Below, one piece after another: positions 49,839 through 60,376 of a stretch of 64,000 bases of DNA. Where the stretch lies: the NCBI GenBank assembly GCA_022779485.1, contig JALFTC010000006.1, forward strand, positions 62,001 to 126,000. The letters run 5' to 3'. A program made the translations under genes and the position numbers. This DNA comes from Ruminococcus sp. GTDB taxonomy: Bacteria; Bacillota; Clostridia; Oscillospirales; Acutalibacteraceae. The notes under the pieces were generated by a model, which worked only from the letters and a program-made list of their open reading frames with translations, was not told where the DNA came from and made no database searches. Position 1 is the stretch's first letter. Each line of letters begins with the position of its first letter.

Positions 49839-50431
49839 ATATCATCAAGAAAATAATCTGGGTTGTAATCGGTTCTGTGATTGCTGCATTTGGAATAGAT
49901 CTGGCAATCTATGCCGGATTTGGAGGAGCTACTCTGGCTGTTTTATGGCAAGGAGTTTCTTGTGTGTTACATATTACATTGGGACAGGCATCCTTTGTGG
50001 TTGCAGTAGGAATGATTGTCTTTTGTCTGTTCTACGATCGCAGCCAGATTTATCTGGGTACTATTTTATATCAAATCATCTATAGTGTATGTACAGATTT
50101 GTTTCAGCCGTTGATGCACTACACAGAAAGTAAAATCCTGAATTACTTTATAATGCTGATGGGGATTGTTCTGTTTGCAGTAGGAACAGCCATCTATTCC
50201 TATGCTGATTGGGGAAGAGGCTCCTATGAAGCGGTAACATTTGCTTTGGCAAAAAAGCATTCATGGCAGATCAAATATGTGCGTATAGCACTTGATACCA
50301 TGGTGGTGCTATTCGGTATGTTCTTAGGCGGAAAGTTTGGAATGTGTACTATTTGTACAATACTTCTATCCGGTGTGATGATTCAAAAAACATTGCAATT
50401 ATTGCATACTATGATAGATAATAAAGCATAA
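49835..50431 (+). CDS. YczE/YitT-like membrane protein
   Basis: ~5 TM helices; GIDLAIYAGFGGATLAVLWQGVSCVLHITLGQASFVVAVGMIVFCLF; overlaps MATE stop (ATGA). Confidence 0.8.
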   Translation: MNIIKKIIWVVIGSVIAAFGIDLAIYAGFGGATLAVLWQGVSCVLHITLGQASFVVAVGMIVFCLFYDRSQIYLGTILYQIIYSVCTDLFQPLMHYTESKILNYFIMLMGIVLFAVGTAIYSYADWGRGSYEAVTFALAKKHSWQIKYVRIALDTMVVLFGMFLGGKFGMCTICTILLSGVMIQKTLQLLHTMIDNKA

Positions 50432-50664
50432 TAACCATTATAATTTTCAGTTTGACGCTTTGATGCTTGACAAGTGAATTATAAGTAAGAAGCAAGAGAT
50501 ATTGACCCCGGCACGTTGATATCTCTTTTTCATGAAAGAAAATACTACTCTGTATTTTACCGTAAAATGAAGAGCACCCTAATCTGATGTCCGAATATTT
50601 TATAGGGGGTGCAAAGGGGGTGCAACCGCTTCATTGTATCAAAATGGTTGTTACGATGAAAAAA

Positions 50665-50707
50665 AGAACCGCAATTAAGATACGCTTTGTATCAAAACTG
50701 CGGTTCT
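50665..50707 (+). repeat. dispersed intergenic hairpin repeat, copy B
   Basis: agaaccgcaattaagatacgctttgtatcaaaactgcggttct. Confidence 0.6.
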
Positions 50708-50762
50708 TATTTGTCAATAGACTTTAAAAAGATGTCACCTCTGACGCGAGAAATTAACTTAA

Positions 50763-50802
50763 AAAAGAAGAATGCCCCGTACGCAATCTGCGTGTCGAGG
50801 CA
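50763..50802 (-). terminator. tmRNA terminator
   Basis: minus strand gcctcgacacgcagattgcgtacggggc followed by attcttctttttt. Confidence 0.6.
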
Positions 50803-50808
50803 CTCGAC

Positions 50809-51155
50809 TGGTGGAGGTGAGGAGAATCGAACTCCTGTCCGAAGGTTTATTCCCATGGCTTTCTACGAGTGTAGTTTGCATTTTTTATTCCCTTACATCA
50901 CCGCCTGCAAACAGGCTGTGGTGCTTGGTAGTTCCTACTGTGTGACAAAGGTCGGAACAAGCCTATGTTCACATTTACCACTAAATGATGCCCTTGCCTG
51001 AGTCGTGGTGGTCAAAGGCAGGACAAGCTGCCTTAAGCGGCAGCTAATTCAACTTTAGAGTTGTCGTTTGTTTTTAAAATTGCAGGTTAAAAGCGGTCCT
51101 GCGCCACTACTCGCTTACCAAGGTTCAAAGCCCCCGTCGAAACCTTTACACCCCC
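50809..51155 (-). ncRNA. ssrA: transfer-messenger RNA
   Basis: 5' GGGGGTGTAAAGGTTTCGACGGGGGC ... GGAGTTCGATTCTCCTCACCTCCACCA 3'; tag ORF ...AACGACAACTCTAAAGTTGAATTAGCTGCCGCTTAA; next to smpB. Confidence 0.95.
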
Positions 51156-51235
51156 ATATATTTACTCTATACATAATATAGAGTATTGTACATATTATCA
51201 CATTTATTCAATAATGTAAATATGAATTTTTTGGA

Positions 51236-51697
51236 CTAATACTGCTTTTCTTTAAGTGCCCTTTGGATATTCCTCTTGGCGTCACGGTCTGCAATAGTTG
51301 CCCTTTTGTCATAGAGCTTTTTGCCCTTGCACAGTCCTACTTGCACTTTCACCTTGCTTCCCTTGAAGTAAAGACTTATGGGTATTAGGGAAAGTCCTTG
51401 CTGTTGCAAGGTGCCGAAAAGCTTGTTGATTTCTTTTTTGTGCATCAGCAGTTTTCTCACCCTCATTGGGTCACGGTTAAAGATGTTTCCGTGGTCATAG
51501 GGTGAGATGTGCATACCGTTTACAAATATTTCACCGTCTACAATGTTGCACCAGCTATCCTTTAGGTTCACCTTGCCTGCACGAAGTGACTTTACCTCCG
51601 TACCGCAAAGCTCAATTCCTGCCTCGTAGCTTTCCAAAACAAAGTAGTCGTGGTGTGCTTTTTTATTTTGTGTAATTGTCTTTGTACTTTCTTTCAT
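51236..51697 (-). CDS. smpB: SsrA-binding protein
   Basis: ITQNKKAHHDYFVLESYEAGIELCGTEVKSLRAGKVNLKDSW, LCKGKKLYDKRATIADRDAKRNIQRALK. Confidence 0.97.
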   Translation of the reverse strand: MKESTKTITQNKKAHHDYFVLESYEAGIELCGTEVKSLRAGKVNLKDSWCNIVDGEIFVNGMHISPYDHGNIFNRDPMRVRKLLMHKKEINKLFGTLQQQGLSLIPISLYFKGSKVKVQVGLCKGKKLYDKRATIADRDAKRNIQRALKEKQY

Positions 51698-51724
51698 AGC
51701 TTACACCAATTATCAAGTGTTTCC

Positions 51725-52327
51725 TTAAAGGTCTGTTCTGCCCTCTAATGCCCTTGCAAGGGTTACCTCGTCGGCATATTCAAGGTCGCCCCCTACAGGA
51801 ATACCATATGCAAGTCGAGTCACCTTAATGCCAAGTGGCTTTAACAGTCTTGTAAGGTACATTGCTGTTGCCTCACCCTCAACTGTTGGGTTTGTTGCCA
51901 TTATAACCTCTTCCACCTCTTGATTATTCAGTCGGCTTAGCAGTTCCTTAATCCTAAGCTGGTCAGGGCCTATTCCGTTAAGGGGCGAAATTGCACCGTG
52001 GAGAACATGGTATGTTCCGTGGTACTCATGTGTATTTTCCATAGCCATTGCATCCCTTGGTGTTTCCACCACGCAAATTACAGAATGATCACGGCTGTGG
52101 CTTGTACAAACAGGGCATTTTTCTTTATCTGTAAAATTACAACAGACTGTGCAGTACTTTATCTTTTCCTTTGCATCAACGATTGCCTTTGCAAATTCCT
52201 CTGCCTCTGTTTTTGGCAGATTCAGGACAAAATATGCAAGTCTTTGGGCAGTTTTTGCACCTATTCCCGGAAGTTTTTCAAACTGTTCAATGAGTTTTTG
52301 CAGGGGAGCTACATTATATACTCCCAT
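51725..52327 (-). CDS. recR: recombination protein RecR
   Basis: [26 protein letters not shown]4 zinc finger, [21 protein letters not shown]. Confidence 0.97.
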   Translation of the reverse strand: MGVYNVAPLQKLIEQFEKLPGIGAKTAQRLAYFVLNLPKTEAEEFAKAIVDAKEKIKYCTVCCNFTDKEKCPVCTSHSRDHSVICVVETPRDAMAMENTHEYHGTYHVLHGAISPLNGIGPDQLRIKELLSRLNNQEVEEVIMATNPTVEGEATAMYLTRLLKPLGIKVTRLAYGIPVGGDLEYADEVTLARALEGRTDL

Positions 52328-52677
52328 TAAAACATACCCGGAATGTTAAGTCCGCCTGAAATTGCGGAGATTGTATCTTCCTTATCCTTTGCGGCGTTTC
52401 TAAGTGCCTCGTTTACAGCACCCATAACAATGTCGCTGAGCATTTCTACATCCTCAGGGTCAACAATTTCGGGGTCGATTTCAAGGGATTTTACTTCCAT
52501 ACCGCCTGTTACAACTGCAGTTACTGCTCCGCCACCTGCTGATGCCTTGTATTCCTTCTGTTCAAGCTCGGCAGTTTTGGTTTCCATTTCTTCCTGCATC
52601 TTTTGTGCCTGACGGGCAAGCTGCTGCATATTTCCAATTCCGCCGCCACTATAATTCTTTGGTAATCTTGCTTTCAT
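52327..52677 (-). CDS. YbaB/EbfC family nucleoid-associated protein
   Basis: [64 protein letters not shown]. Confidence 0.94.
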   Translation of the reverse strand: MKARLPKNYSGGGIGNMQQLARQAQKMQEEMETKTAELEQKEYKASAGGGAVTAVVTGGMEVKSLEIDPEIVDPEDVEMLSDIVMGAVNEALRNAAKDKEDTISAISGGLNIPGMF

Positions 52678-52713
52678 AGTAATTTCCTCACTTTTCTTTA
52701 TTATATATATCTT

Positions 52714-54558
52714 TTATTCTTCTGTAACATCAACACCGCTGTCCTTTAGCTTTTGGGCAAAGGTAGCAAGGGGGTCTGTTTTTTCCTGCTTTTTCTCAGG
52801 AGGCTTGTATGGTCCAAGCTTGTATCTCTTACCTGTCATCTCCTGAACTGCATCCCTGATTCTGTCCTTTTGCTCGGGACTTCTTTTGAGAAGATTAAAT
52901 GGAATGTCTGTCTTGGCGTCAATCAGGAGATAGTCACCGCTGATATATGCCTCTGTGTTGTCAAAGGATGCCGCAATAGGTCGGCTGTATTCCTTTAAAT
53001 TTTCAACAACCTCCTGCCATCTTAAAAACGGCTCTGCATTGGCATATATTTCCTCAAGGTTAACAGGGCTCCGCTTTGCCGGAATCTTTTCCTGTGCCGG
53101 TGCACTGCTATCCTCAATAGTGGGGAAAGGAACACTTGACGGACTATTGACCGGCTCATCATTAATTTGATTTTTAGTTTCTTCCTCTTTCACAGCAAGT
53201 CTGCTTCTCATTTCCTCCAGTTTGTTGTGGAGGTCGTTTGCAACAGCTGTGGTTTCAATATTTGGGAATACCGGTGCATTATTTTGCTTTGGTGTTTCTT
53301 CTATACTATCCGGAACAGATTTTTCTTCCTTTTTTACTAAATCAGATTTTCCGGTATCTTCCCCATTACTTGTATTATTTGTTTGGGTAGTGTTACTTGC
53401 CTTTGAAAAACCTCCCATATTCACAGCCTTTTCCAGCTTGACAAGTCTTGCTGTCAATGCCTCTTGACTCATATCAAGTTCGGGAGAACTAAGCTTTACA
53501 ATGGCAGTTTCCATCTCCGTTCTGTTGGAGGAGCTTTTACCCATTCTCTCTGCACTGCGCTGGAGAACATCCATAAAATACACAACATCAGCCAATGAAA
53601 CATAGTCGCACTGACTTTGCGCCTGTTCAAACTCATCATCATTCATAACAAACATTTCACGAGGATTGCGAACAGTTTTGATAAGCATAAAATTCCTAAA
53701 GTGGTCAATTAGCTCGGCACAAAGCCTTGCCATATCCTTGCTTTCACTATGGAGCTTGTCTATTATAGAAAGTGCCTTTTGAGCATTTTTGTTTATGCAG
53801 GCAGAGGAAAGTGAAAACAGATAATCCTTTTGAGCAAGACCTGCCGCCTGTCGCACCACATCGGCGTCAATATCTCGGCTAATGCATATACACCTGTCCA
53901 TAATAGACAGGGAATCTCTCATTGCGCCGTCTGCAATTACAGCAGTTAATAGTGCTGCCTCCTTAGTTATTGTCACATTTTCCTGCTGTGCCACATACAT
54001 AAGTCTTTCAGCAATATCCTCGGGGGCAATTCGGTGGAAATCAAACCTTTGGCATCTTGAAAGAATTGTTTGAGGTAGCTTATGCACCTCGGTTGTTGCA
54101 AGGATAAACACAACATGGGCAGGAGGCTCTTCAAGGGTTTTCAGCAGAGCATTAAAGGCAGGTTCGGTAAGCATATGAACCTCATCGATTATATACACTC
54201 TGTACTTTCCCTTTGAGGGCGAAAATGCTGATTCCTCAATGAGGACACGAATATCCTCTATGCCACGGTTGCTGGCTGCGTCCATCTCTACAACATCCAG
54301 CAGATTACCCTCCTGAAAGTCCACACAATTTTGGCACTTTCCACAGGGCTCTCCGTCGTGACTGTCATGGCAGTTTACAGCCTTGGCTAAAATTTTTGCA
54401 CAGGTTGTTTTACCTGTTCCCCTTGAGCCTGTAAAAAGATAGGCATGGTTAATCCTGCCGTTCTTAATTTCGTTTTTAAGCGTCTTTGTAACCTGAGGCT
54501 GTCCGTATACATCTGAGAATTTTTCGGGACGCCACTTGCGGTAAAGAACCTGATACAT
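52714..54558 (-). CDS. dnaX: DNA polymerase III subunit gamma/tau
   Basis: YQVLYRKWRPEKFSDVYGQPQVTKTL, LFTGSRGTGKTTCAKILAKAVNC, YIIDEVHMLTEPAFNALLKTLEEPP. Confidence 0.97.
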   Translation of the reverse strand: MYQVLYRKWRPEKFSDVYGQPQVTKTLKNEIKNGRINHAYLFTGSRGTGKTTCAKILAKAVNCHDSHDGEPCGKCQNCVDFQEGNLLDVVEMDAASNRGIEDIRVLIEESAFSPSKGKYRVYIIDEVHMLTEPAFNALLKTLEEPPAHVVFILATTEVHKLPQTILSRCQRFDFHRIAPEDIAERLMYVAQQENVTITKEAALLTAVIADGAMRDSLSIMDRCICISRDIDADVVRQAAGLAQKDYLFSLSSACINKNAQKALSIIDKLHSESKDMARLCAELIDHFRNFMLIKTVRNPREMFVMNDDEFEQAQSQCDYVSLADVVYFMDVLQRSAERMGKSSSNRTEMETAIVKLSSPELDMSQEALTARLVKLEKAVNMGGFSKASNTTQTNNTSNGEDTGKSDLVKKEEKSVPDSIEETPKQNNAPVFPNIETTAVANDLHNKLEEMRSRLAVKEEETKNQINDEPVNSPSSVPFPTIEDSSAPAQEKIPAKRSPVNLEEIYANAEPFLRWQEVVENLKEYSRPIAASFDNTEAYISGDYLLIDAKTDIPFNLLKRSPEQKDRIRDAVQEMTGKRYKLGPYKPPEKKQEKTDPLATFAQKLKDSGVDVTEE

Positions 54559-54584
54559 AAATTCACCACCCTGCAAATAAAAAA

Positions 54585-54762
54585 TTGCAAACCGTTATAC
54601 CGCCATAACGGCAGAGATTCATATAAGTGAACGACAGACTTACTACATCGCATCGGAAACACTGCTTAATGCTGCTCGGTTCCCCGCCTGACATAGTTCA
54701 CAGGCACCAATCGTATAGGGCCTGTCGCTCGCTTATACAAATCTAAAACACAGGTTTGCAAT
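54585..54762 (-). ncRNA. ffs: signal recognition particle RNA (boundaries approximate)
   Basis: minus strand GTGAACTATGTCAGGCGGGGAACCGAGCAGCATTAAGCAG = SRP domain IV-like core; ends ttgcaaacc/ggtttgcaa pair; upstream of dnaX as in other Firmicutes. Confidence 0.82.
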
Positions 54763-54970
54763 TAGTGTTATTTATTATAACATAGCACACAAGGAAAATC
54801 AAGTCGTTTTTTTGTGTTTTCCCCTTGAAATAGAATATCGTTTATTGTATAATGTTCGTATATAAATATGATTACTATTGCACTGATTGAAAAGAAATTT
54901 ACTTTTTAATTGGTGTTTATATTAGTAACGATTTATTACACCATATAATTTTTAGGAGCATTACAGATAT

Positions 54971-56590
54971 ATGATTAGCGGTGCAGACATAATGATAAAG
55001 TGCCTTGAAGCCGAGGGCGTTACAACTGTCTTTGGTTATCCGGGTGCGGCAATATGCCCATTTTATGATTCACTATACAAATCCAACATTAAGCATATAC
55101 TTGTAAGGATGGAGCAGTCTGCCGTCCACGCTGCAAACGGATACAGCAGATGCAGTAACAAGGTTGGCGTTTGCGTTGCAACCTCCGGTCCCGGTGCTAC
55201 AAATATGATTACCGGTATTGCTACTGCCTATTCCGACAGTATTCCTGTAATTTGCATTACAGGTCAGGTTAAAAGGGAGCTTTTGGGCAGAGATGTTTTT
55301 CAGGAGGCTGACATAACAGGCGCCTGTGAACCATTTGTGAAGCACAGCTATCTTGTAAACGACACAAAGGATTTGCCCAGAGTATTCAAAGAGGCTTTTC
55401 ACATTGCCACAACAGGACGAATGGGACCTGTCCTCATTGATATTCCTCAGGATGTTCAGGAGGAAGAGATTGAGTCCTTTGAGTATCCCGAAAGTGTTGA
55501 TATTGTAGGTTACAAGCCGAATGTCCGTGGACACAAAATGCAGATTAAAAAGGCTGTTGAGTTAATCAAAAAGGCTGAGCGACCTCTTATCGTTGCAGGT
55601 GGCGGTGTGCTTTCTTCGGGAAGCAAGCTCAAGCTTGTTAAATTTGCAGAAACCACAGGTATTCCTGTTATCTCAACCCTTATGGGAATCGGCGTTATGC
55701 CAAGTGAGCATATGAGATACCTTGGTATGCTTGGTACTCACGGCAAAAAGTATGCAAACCGTGCATTGCACGAAAGCGATTTGCTCATTGTTTGCGGTGC
55801 AAGGCTTGGTGACAGAGCTGTTGCAAGACCTGACCAGGTAAGTCAGACAAGCAAGATTATACATATTGATATTGACCCTGCTGAAATCGGAAAAAATGTA
55901 AGGACAACTGTTCCTATTGTTGGCGATATGAAGAATGTTATTGAAAAGTTGATTGAAGAAATCGGCGACTATCATACCCCACACGAATGGTGTGAAACAT
56001 ACAGGGATTGGAAGAAAAATCTGTATAGAACTCCACCTGTTACAGAGGGATTTGTTGAGCCAAGGTCACTTGTTGCAAAGCTTTCCTTTATGATGAAGAG
56101 TAAGGGAATTCTTGTGGCGGATGTCGGTCAAAACCAAATTTGGTGCGCCAACAACTTCCGTATCCGTGAGGGCAGATTCCTTACAACAGGCGGTATGGGT
56201 ACAATGGGTTACAGTGTTCCCGCCGCAATAGGCGCAAAGCTGGCAAGGCCCACAAGGGATGTTGTTGCTGTTTGCGGTGACGGTTCTTTCCAGATGAACC
56301 TTACAGAGCTTGGCACAATTATGCAGAACAACATTGACATAAAGATTATTGTTATGAGGAACAACCGTCTTGGTATGGTTAGGGAGCTTCAGACAAAGCA
56401 GTACGGCGGAAGATTCAGTGCCACAATTTTAGGCGACCCTGACTTTAAGGAGATTGCAAAGGCATACGGCATAAAGTCTGCCGAAGTCAATTCCAACGAA
56501 GAAGCCGAGCGTGTTGCAGAGGAAATGTTCCGTCTAAAGGAGCCTTTCATACTCATTTGCAATGTTTATCCCGATACCCCATCAATATAA
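54971..56590 (+). CDS. ilvB: acetolactate synthase large subunit
   Basis: ISGADIMIKCLEAEGVTTVFGYPGAAICPFYDSLY, TSGPGATNMITGIATAYSDSIPVI, VCGDGSFQMNLTELGTI. Confidence 0.96.
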   Translation: MISGADIMIKCLEAEGVTTVFGYPGAAICPFYDSLYKSNIKHILVRMEQSAVHAANGYSRCSNKVGVCVATSGPGATNMITGIATAYSDSIPVICITGQVKRELLGRDVFQEADITGACEPFVKHSYLVNDTKDLPRVFKEAFHIATTGRMGPVLIDIPQDVQEEEIESFEYPESVDIVGYKPNVRGHKMQIKKAVELIKKAERPLIVAGGGVLSSGSKLKLVKFAETTGIPVISTLMGIGVMPSEHMRYLGMLGTHGKKYANRALHESDLLIVCGARLGDRAVARPDQVSQTSKIIHIDIDPAEIGKNVRTTVPIVGDMKNVIEKLIEEIGDYHTPHEWCETYRDWKKNLYRTPPVTEGFVEPRSLVAKLSFMMKSKGILVADVGQNQIWCANNFRIREGRFLTTGGMGTMGYSVPAAIGAKLARPTRDVVAVCGDGSFQMNLTELGTIMQNNIDIKIIVMRNNRLGMVRELQTKQYGGRFSATILGDPDFKEIAKAYGIKSAEVNSNEEAERVAEEMFRLKEPFILICNVYPDTPSI

Positions 56591-56606
56591 AAAGAGTGAA
56601 TATACT

Positions 56607-57113
56607 ATGAAATATACCTTATCTGTTATTGTTGAAAACCACTCAGGTGTTTTGTCAAAGATTTCAGGACTTTTCTCACGAAGAGCCTTTAACATTGACA
56701 GCCTTGCTGTTGGCGTGACAAGCAATCCTGCAATTTCAAGGATTACAATAGTTGCCGACGGTGATGAATATGTGGTTGAACAACTTGAAAAACAACTGAA
56801 TAAACTCATTCCTGTTATCAAGGTAAAAAGACTTATTGAGGGCGAATACATCAGCCGTGAGCTTTTGCTCATCAAGGTTAGCAGTAACAACAAAAAGCGT
56901 GACGAGATTATGCGAATTGCACAGGTTATGTCGGCAAAGGTTGTTGATGTTGCTACAAACACTATTACCCTTGAGTACTCTGAAACACTTGACAGGATTG
57001 ACACACTTATTGACCTTTTAAAGCCTTTTGGCATCAAGGAAATTGTGCGAACAGGCACAGTTGCCATTGAAAAGGGTCAGGGGGAAGCCTACCACAGTGG
57101 CTTTAACGATTAA
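56607..57113 (+). CDS. ilvN: acetolactate synthase small subunit
   Basis: MKYTLSVIVENHSGVLSKISGLFSRRAFNIDSLAVG. Confidence 0.95.
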   Translation: MKYTLSVIVENHSGVLSKISGLFSRRAFNIDSLAVGVTSNPAISRITIVADGDEYVVEQLEKQLNKLIPVIKVKRLIEGEYISRELLLIKVSSNNKKRDEIMRIAQVMSAKVVDVATNTITLEYSETLDRIDTLIDLLKPFGIKEIVRTGTVAIEKGQGEAYHSGFND

Positions 57114-57188
57114 GCGATTAATTAGCGTTTAAATTAGCATTGTTAGCATTATATTTAATTAGCATTATTTATTAAGCGATTAATTAGC
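57111..57188 (+). repeat. short AT-rich direct repeats between ilvN and the MITE
   Basis: taagcgattaattagc at 57111-57126 and 57173-57188; several attagcatt(g/a)tt units between. Confidence 0.7.
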
Positions 57189-57198
57189 ATTATTTTTA

Positions 57199-58441
<1,243 letters not shown>

Positions 58442-58485
58442 TCCTATTAAAACTTTATATGTGGGAGTATTCCCCACAATTTTCA

Positions 58486-58519
58486 AAAAGGCTGTTCCCT
58501 TTTGAGACAGCCTTTTTTG
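58486..58519 (+). terminator. terminator of ilvC
   Basis: aaaaaggctgt-tcccttttgag-acagcctttttt. Confidence 0.8.
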
Positions 58520-58627
58520 GATATATATTACAAATTTTGTACATAATTTGTTAATATTTCACTCGTGGATAATTGTTTTATTAATAAAATAGTTATATAA
58601 TTGTAGGGGTAAAAAAAGGAGGATATT

Positions 58628-60322
58628 ATGAAAAAAATAATTTCTTTGGTTATGGCAACAGTAATGCTATTAACCGTAATGACAACAGCAATTTCTGTTT
58701 CTGCATCAGAAACAGAAACAACAGCAGTCGGTAACTCCGGTACAGTCGGCACAATTAACTGGAGCCTTGACAGCAACGGTACACTTACCCTTTCAGGTAA
58801 CGGATATATGCCTGAGTTCAGCATCGGCGACGCTCCTTGGACTGGTTATGATGTAAGGAACAGCGTTAAAACTGCCGTTATCGGTGCAGGAATCAAGAGC
58901 ATTAGTGCTTATGCTTTTTACGAAAACGAAAACTTAAAGACTGTTACATTTTTGGCTAATTCCAAGCTTGAAAAGATAAGTCAATATGCTTTTGAATATT
59001 CAGGAATCGAGTCAATAGTTTTGCCAAGTTCACTTAAGACTATCGATAGCTACGCTTTTTATCAAACTGAAAGTCTTACTTCAATTTCAAGTAATGCGTC
59101 AGTAACATTAGACCAATATGCTCTCTCTTATTGCAACAATCTTACTAATGTAAACATGCCAAATGCAACATTTGGTACATACACATTTGGTTCTTCTTCT
59201 AACTTGCAAACCTTGAGTGCAGGTACTTTAAAGGAATATGCACTTTACCAAATCTCTTCCCTTAAAACCGTAAACTTAACCAACGCAAAGTCCATTGGCA
59301 AATATGCTCTTTACGGTTGTAACAACATCAAGACCATTTCTTCAAATGCAACAACAGTTGGTGACAGGGCATTTTACAATTGTTATTCATTACAAACTGT
59401 AAATCTGCCAAAAGCAACATCCATAGGCGAATATGCTTTTTATCAACTTCCAAACCTTTCAACAGTAAAGCTTGGCAAGGTACAGACTATTGGACAAGGT
59501 ACTTTTTATGAATGTAAAAAACTCACAACCGTAACAGGCACAAGCAATCTAAGAACTATCGGCGATTACGCTTTTGACCTTGATACAAAGCTAAAGAATC
59601 TTTCCACATCAAGCAGACTCACCTACATTGGCGACTACTCTTTCTCAAACTGTAAATCTCTTACAGGTAGCATCAACACCACCAATGTAACCTATGTGGG
59701 CAGATACGCATTTGCAAACTGCTACAACCTTAACTCAACTCTTACATTCAAAAAGGTTAAGACTATTGAGTACGAGGCATTCGTTAACTGCAAAAAAATC
59801 AAGTGTAATTCCTTAGGCTCAAAGATTACAATGCTTGGATCTTGTTCTTTCCTTGGTTGTAGTTCGGTAAAATCACTTTACATTCCTTCCTGCTGTAAGG
59901 ATATTGGACTTGATTCATTAATCAAGAATGTTATCTCCTGTACAGTATCTTCAACAGGATATCTTGATGTAAAGTACAACCGTAACGGTGCAAAAATTGC
60001 TATCTACGGTGACAAGGGTAGTGCAGCACAGAATCATGCAAATATCTACAAAAACCGTTTTTACTATGCAGTAAAGAAAATCACTCTCAATAAAACCTCT
60101 GCTACCGTTAAGGTGAAGAAAACCACCAAAATTAAGGTAAAGGCTATCACCCCAAAGAACGCAAAGATTAAGAGCGTTACTTTCAGTACATCTAACAAGA
60201 AGATTGCAACAGTTTCTTCAAAGGGTGTTGTAAAGGGTGTTAAAAAAGGCACTTGCTATGTTTATGCAAAGGCAAAAGACGGTTCCGGAAAAATGTCTAA
60301 GGTAAAGATTATTGTAAAATAA
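58628..60322 (+). CDS. secreted leucine-rich-repeat (BspA-like, LRR_5) protein with C-terminal Ig-like (Big_2-type) domain
   Basis: signal peptide; repeated IGEYAFYQLPNLSTVKLGKVQTIGQGTFYECKKLTTV-type units; C-terminal ITLNKTSATVKVKKTTKIKVKAITPKNAKIKSVTFSTSNKKIATVSSKGVVKGVKKGTCYVYAKAKDGSGK. Confidence 0.92.
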   Translation: MKKIISLVMATVMLLTVMTTAISVSASETETTAVGNSGTVGTINWSLDSNGTLTLSGNGYMPEFSIGDAPWTGYDVRNSVKTAVIGAGIKSISAYAFYENENLKTVTFLANSKLEKISQYAFEYSGIESIVLPSSLKTIDSYAFYQTESLTSISSNASVTLDQYALSYCNNLTNVNMPNATFGTYTFGSSSNLQTLSAGTLKEYALYQISSLKTVNLTNAKSIGKYALYGCNNIKTISSNATTVGDRAFYNCYSLQTVNLPKATSIGEYAFYQLPNLSTVKLGKVQTIGQGTFYECKKLTTVTGTSNLRTIGDYAFDLDTKLKNLSTSSRLTYIGDYSFSNCKSLTGSINTTNVTYVGRYAFANCYNLNSTLTFKKVKTIEYEAFVNCKKIKCNSLGSKITMLGSCSFLGCSSVKSLYIPSCCKDIGLDSLIKNVISCTVSSTGYLDVKYNRNGAKIAIYGDKGSAAQNHANIYKNRFYYAVKKITLNKTSATVKVKKTTKIKVKAITPKNAKIKSVTFSTSNKKIATVSSKGVVKGVKKGTCYVYAKAKDGSGKMSKVKIIVK

Positions 60323-60335
60323 TACTAACAAAGCT

Positions 60336-60368
60336 AATGGCTATGAGAAATTCTCATAGCCATTTTTC
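60336..60368. terminator. terminator (bidirectional)
   Basis: aatggctatgagaa-ttctcatagccatttttc. Confidence 0.8.
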
Positions 60369-60376
60369 TTTGGAAT

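Noticed and set aside
50605-50629. Tandem gggggtgcaa units as a possible attachment core
   Set aside because: Two short units only; no integrase or matching partner site found in the window
51717-51730. gtgtttccttaa next to the recR stop, matching a MITE terminus
   Set aside because: Only ~12 nt match; the rest of the element and the second TIR are absent
54652-54664. ggaaacactg inside the SRP RNA region, matching the MITE TIR
   Set aside because: Part of the SRP RNA helix on the other strand; no element around it
58900-59900. Periodic signal considered as a DNA repeat array
   Set aside because: It is the codon-level echo of the LRR_5 protein repeats, not a nucleotide-identical array
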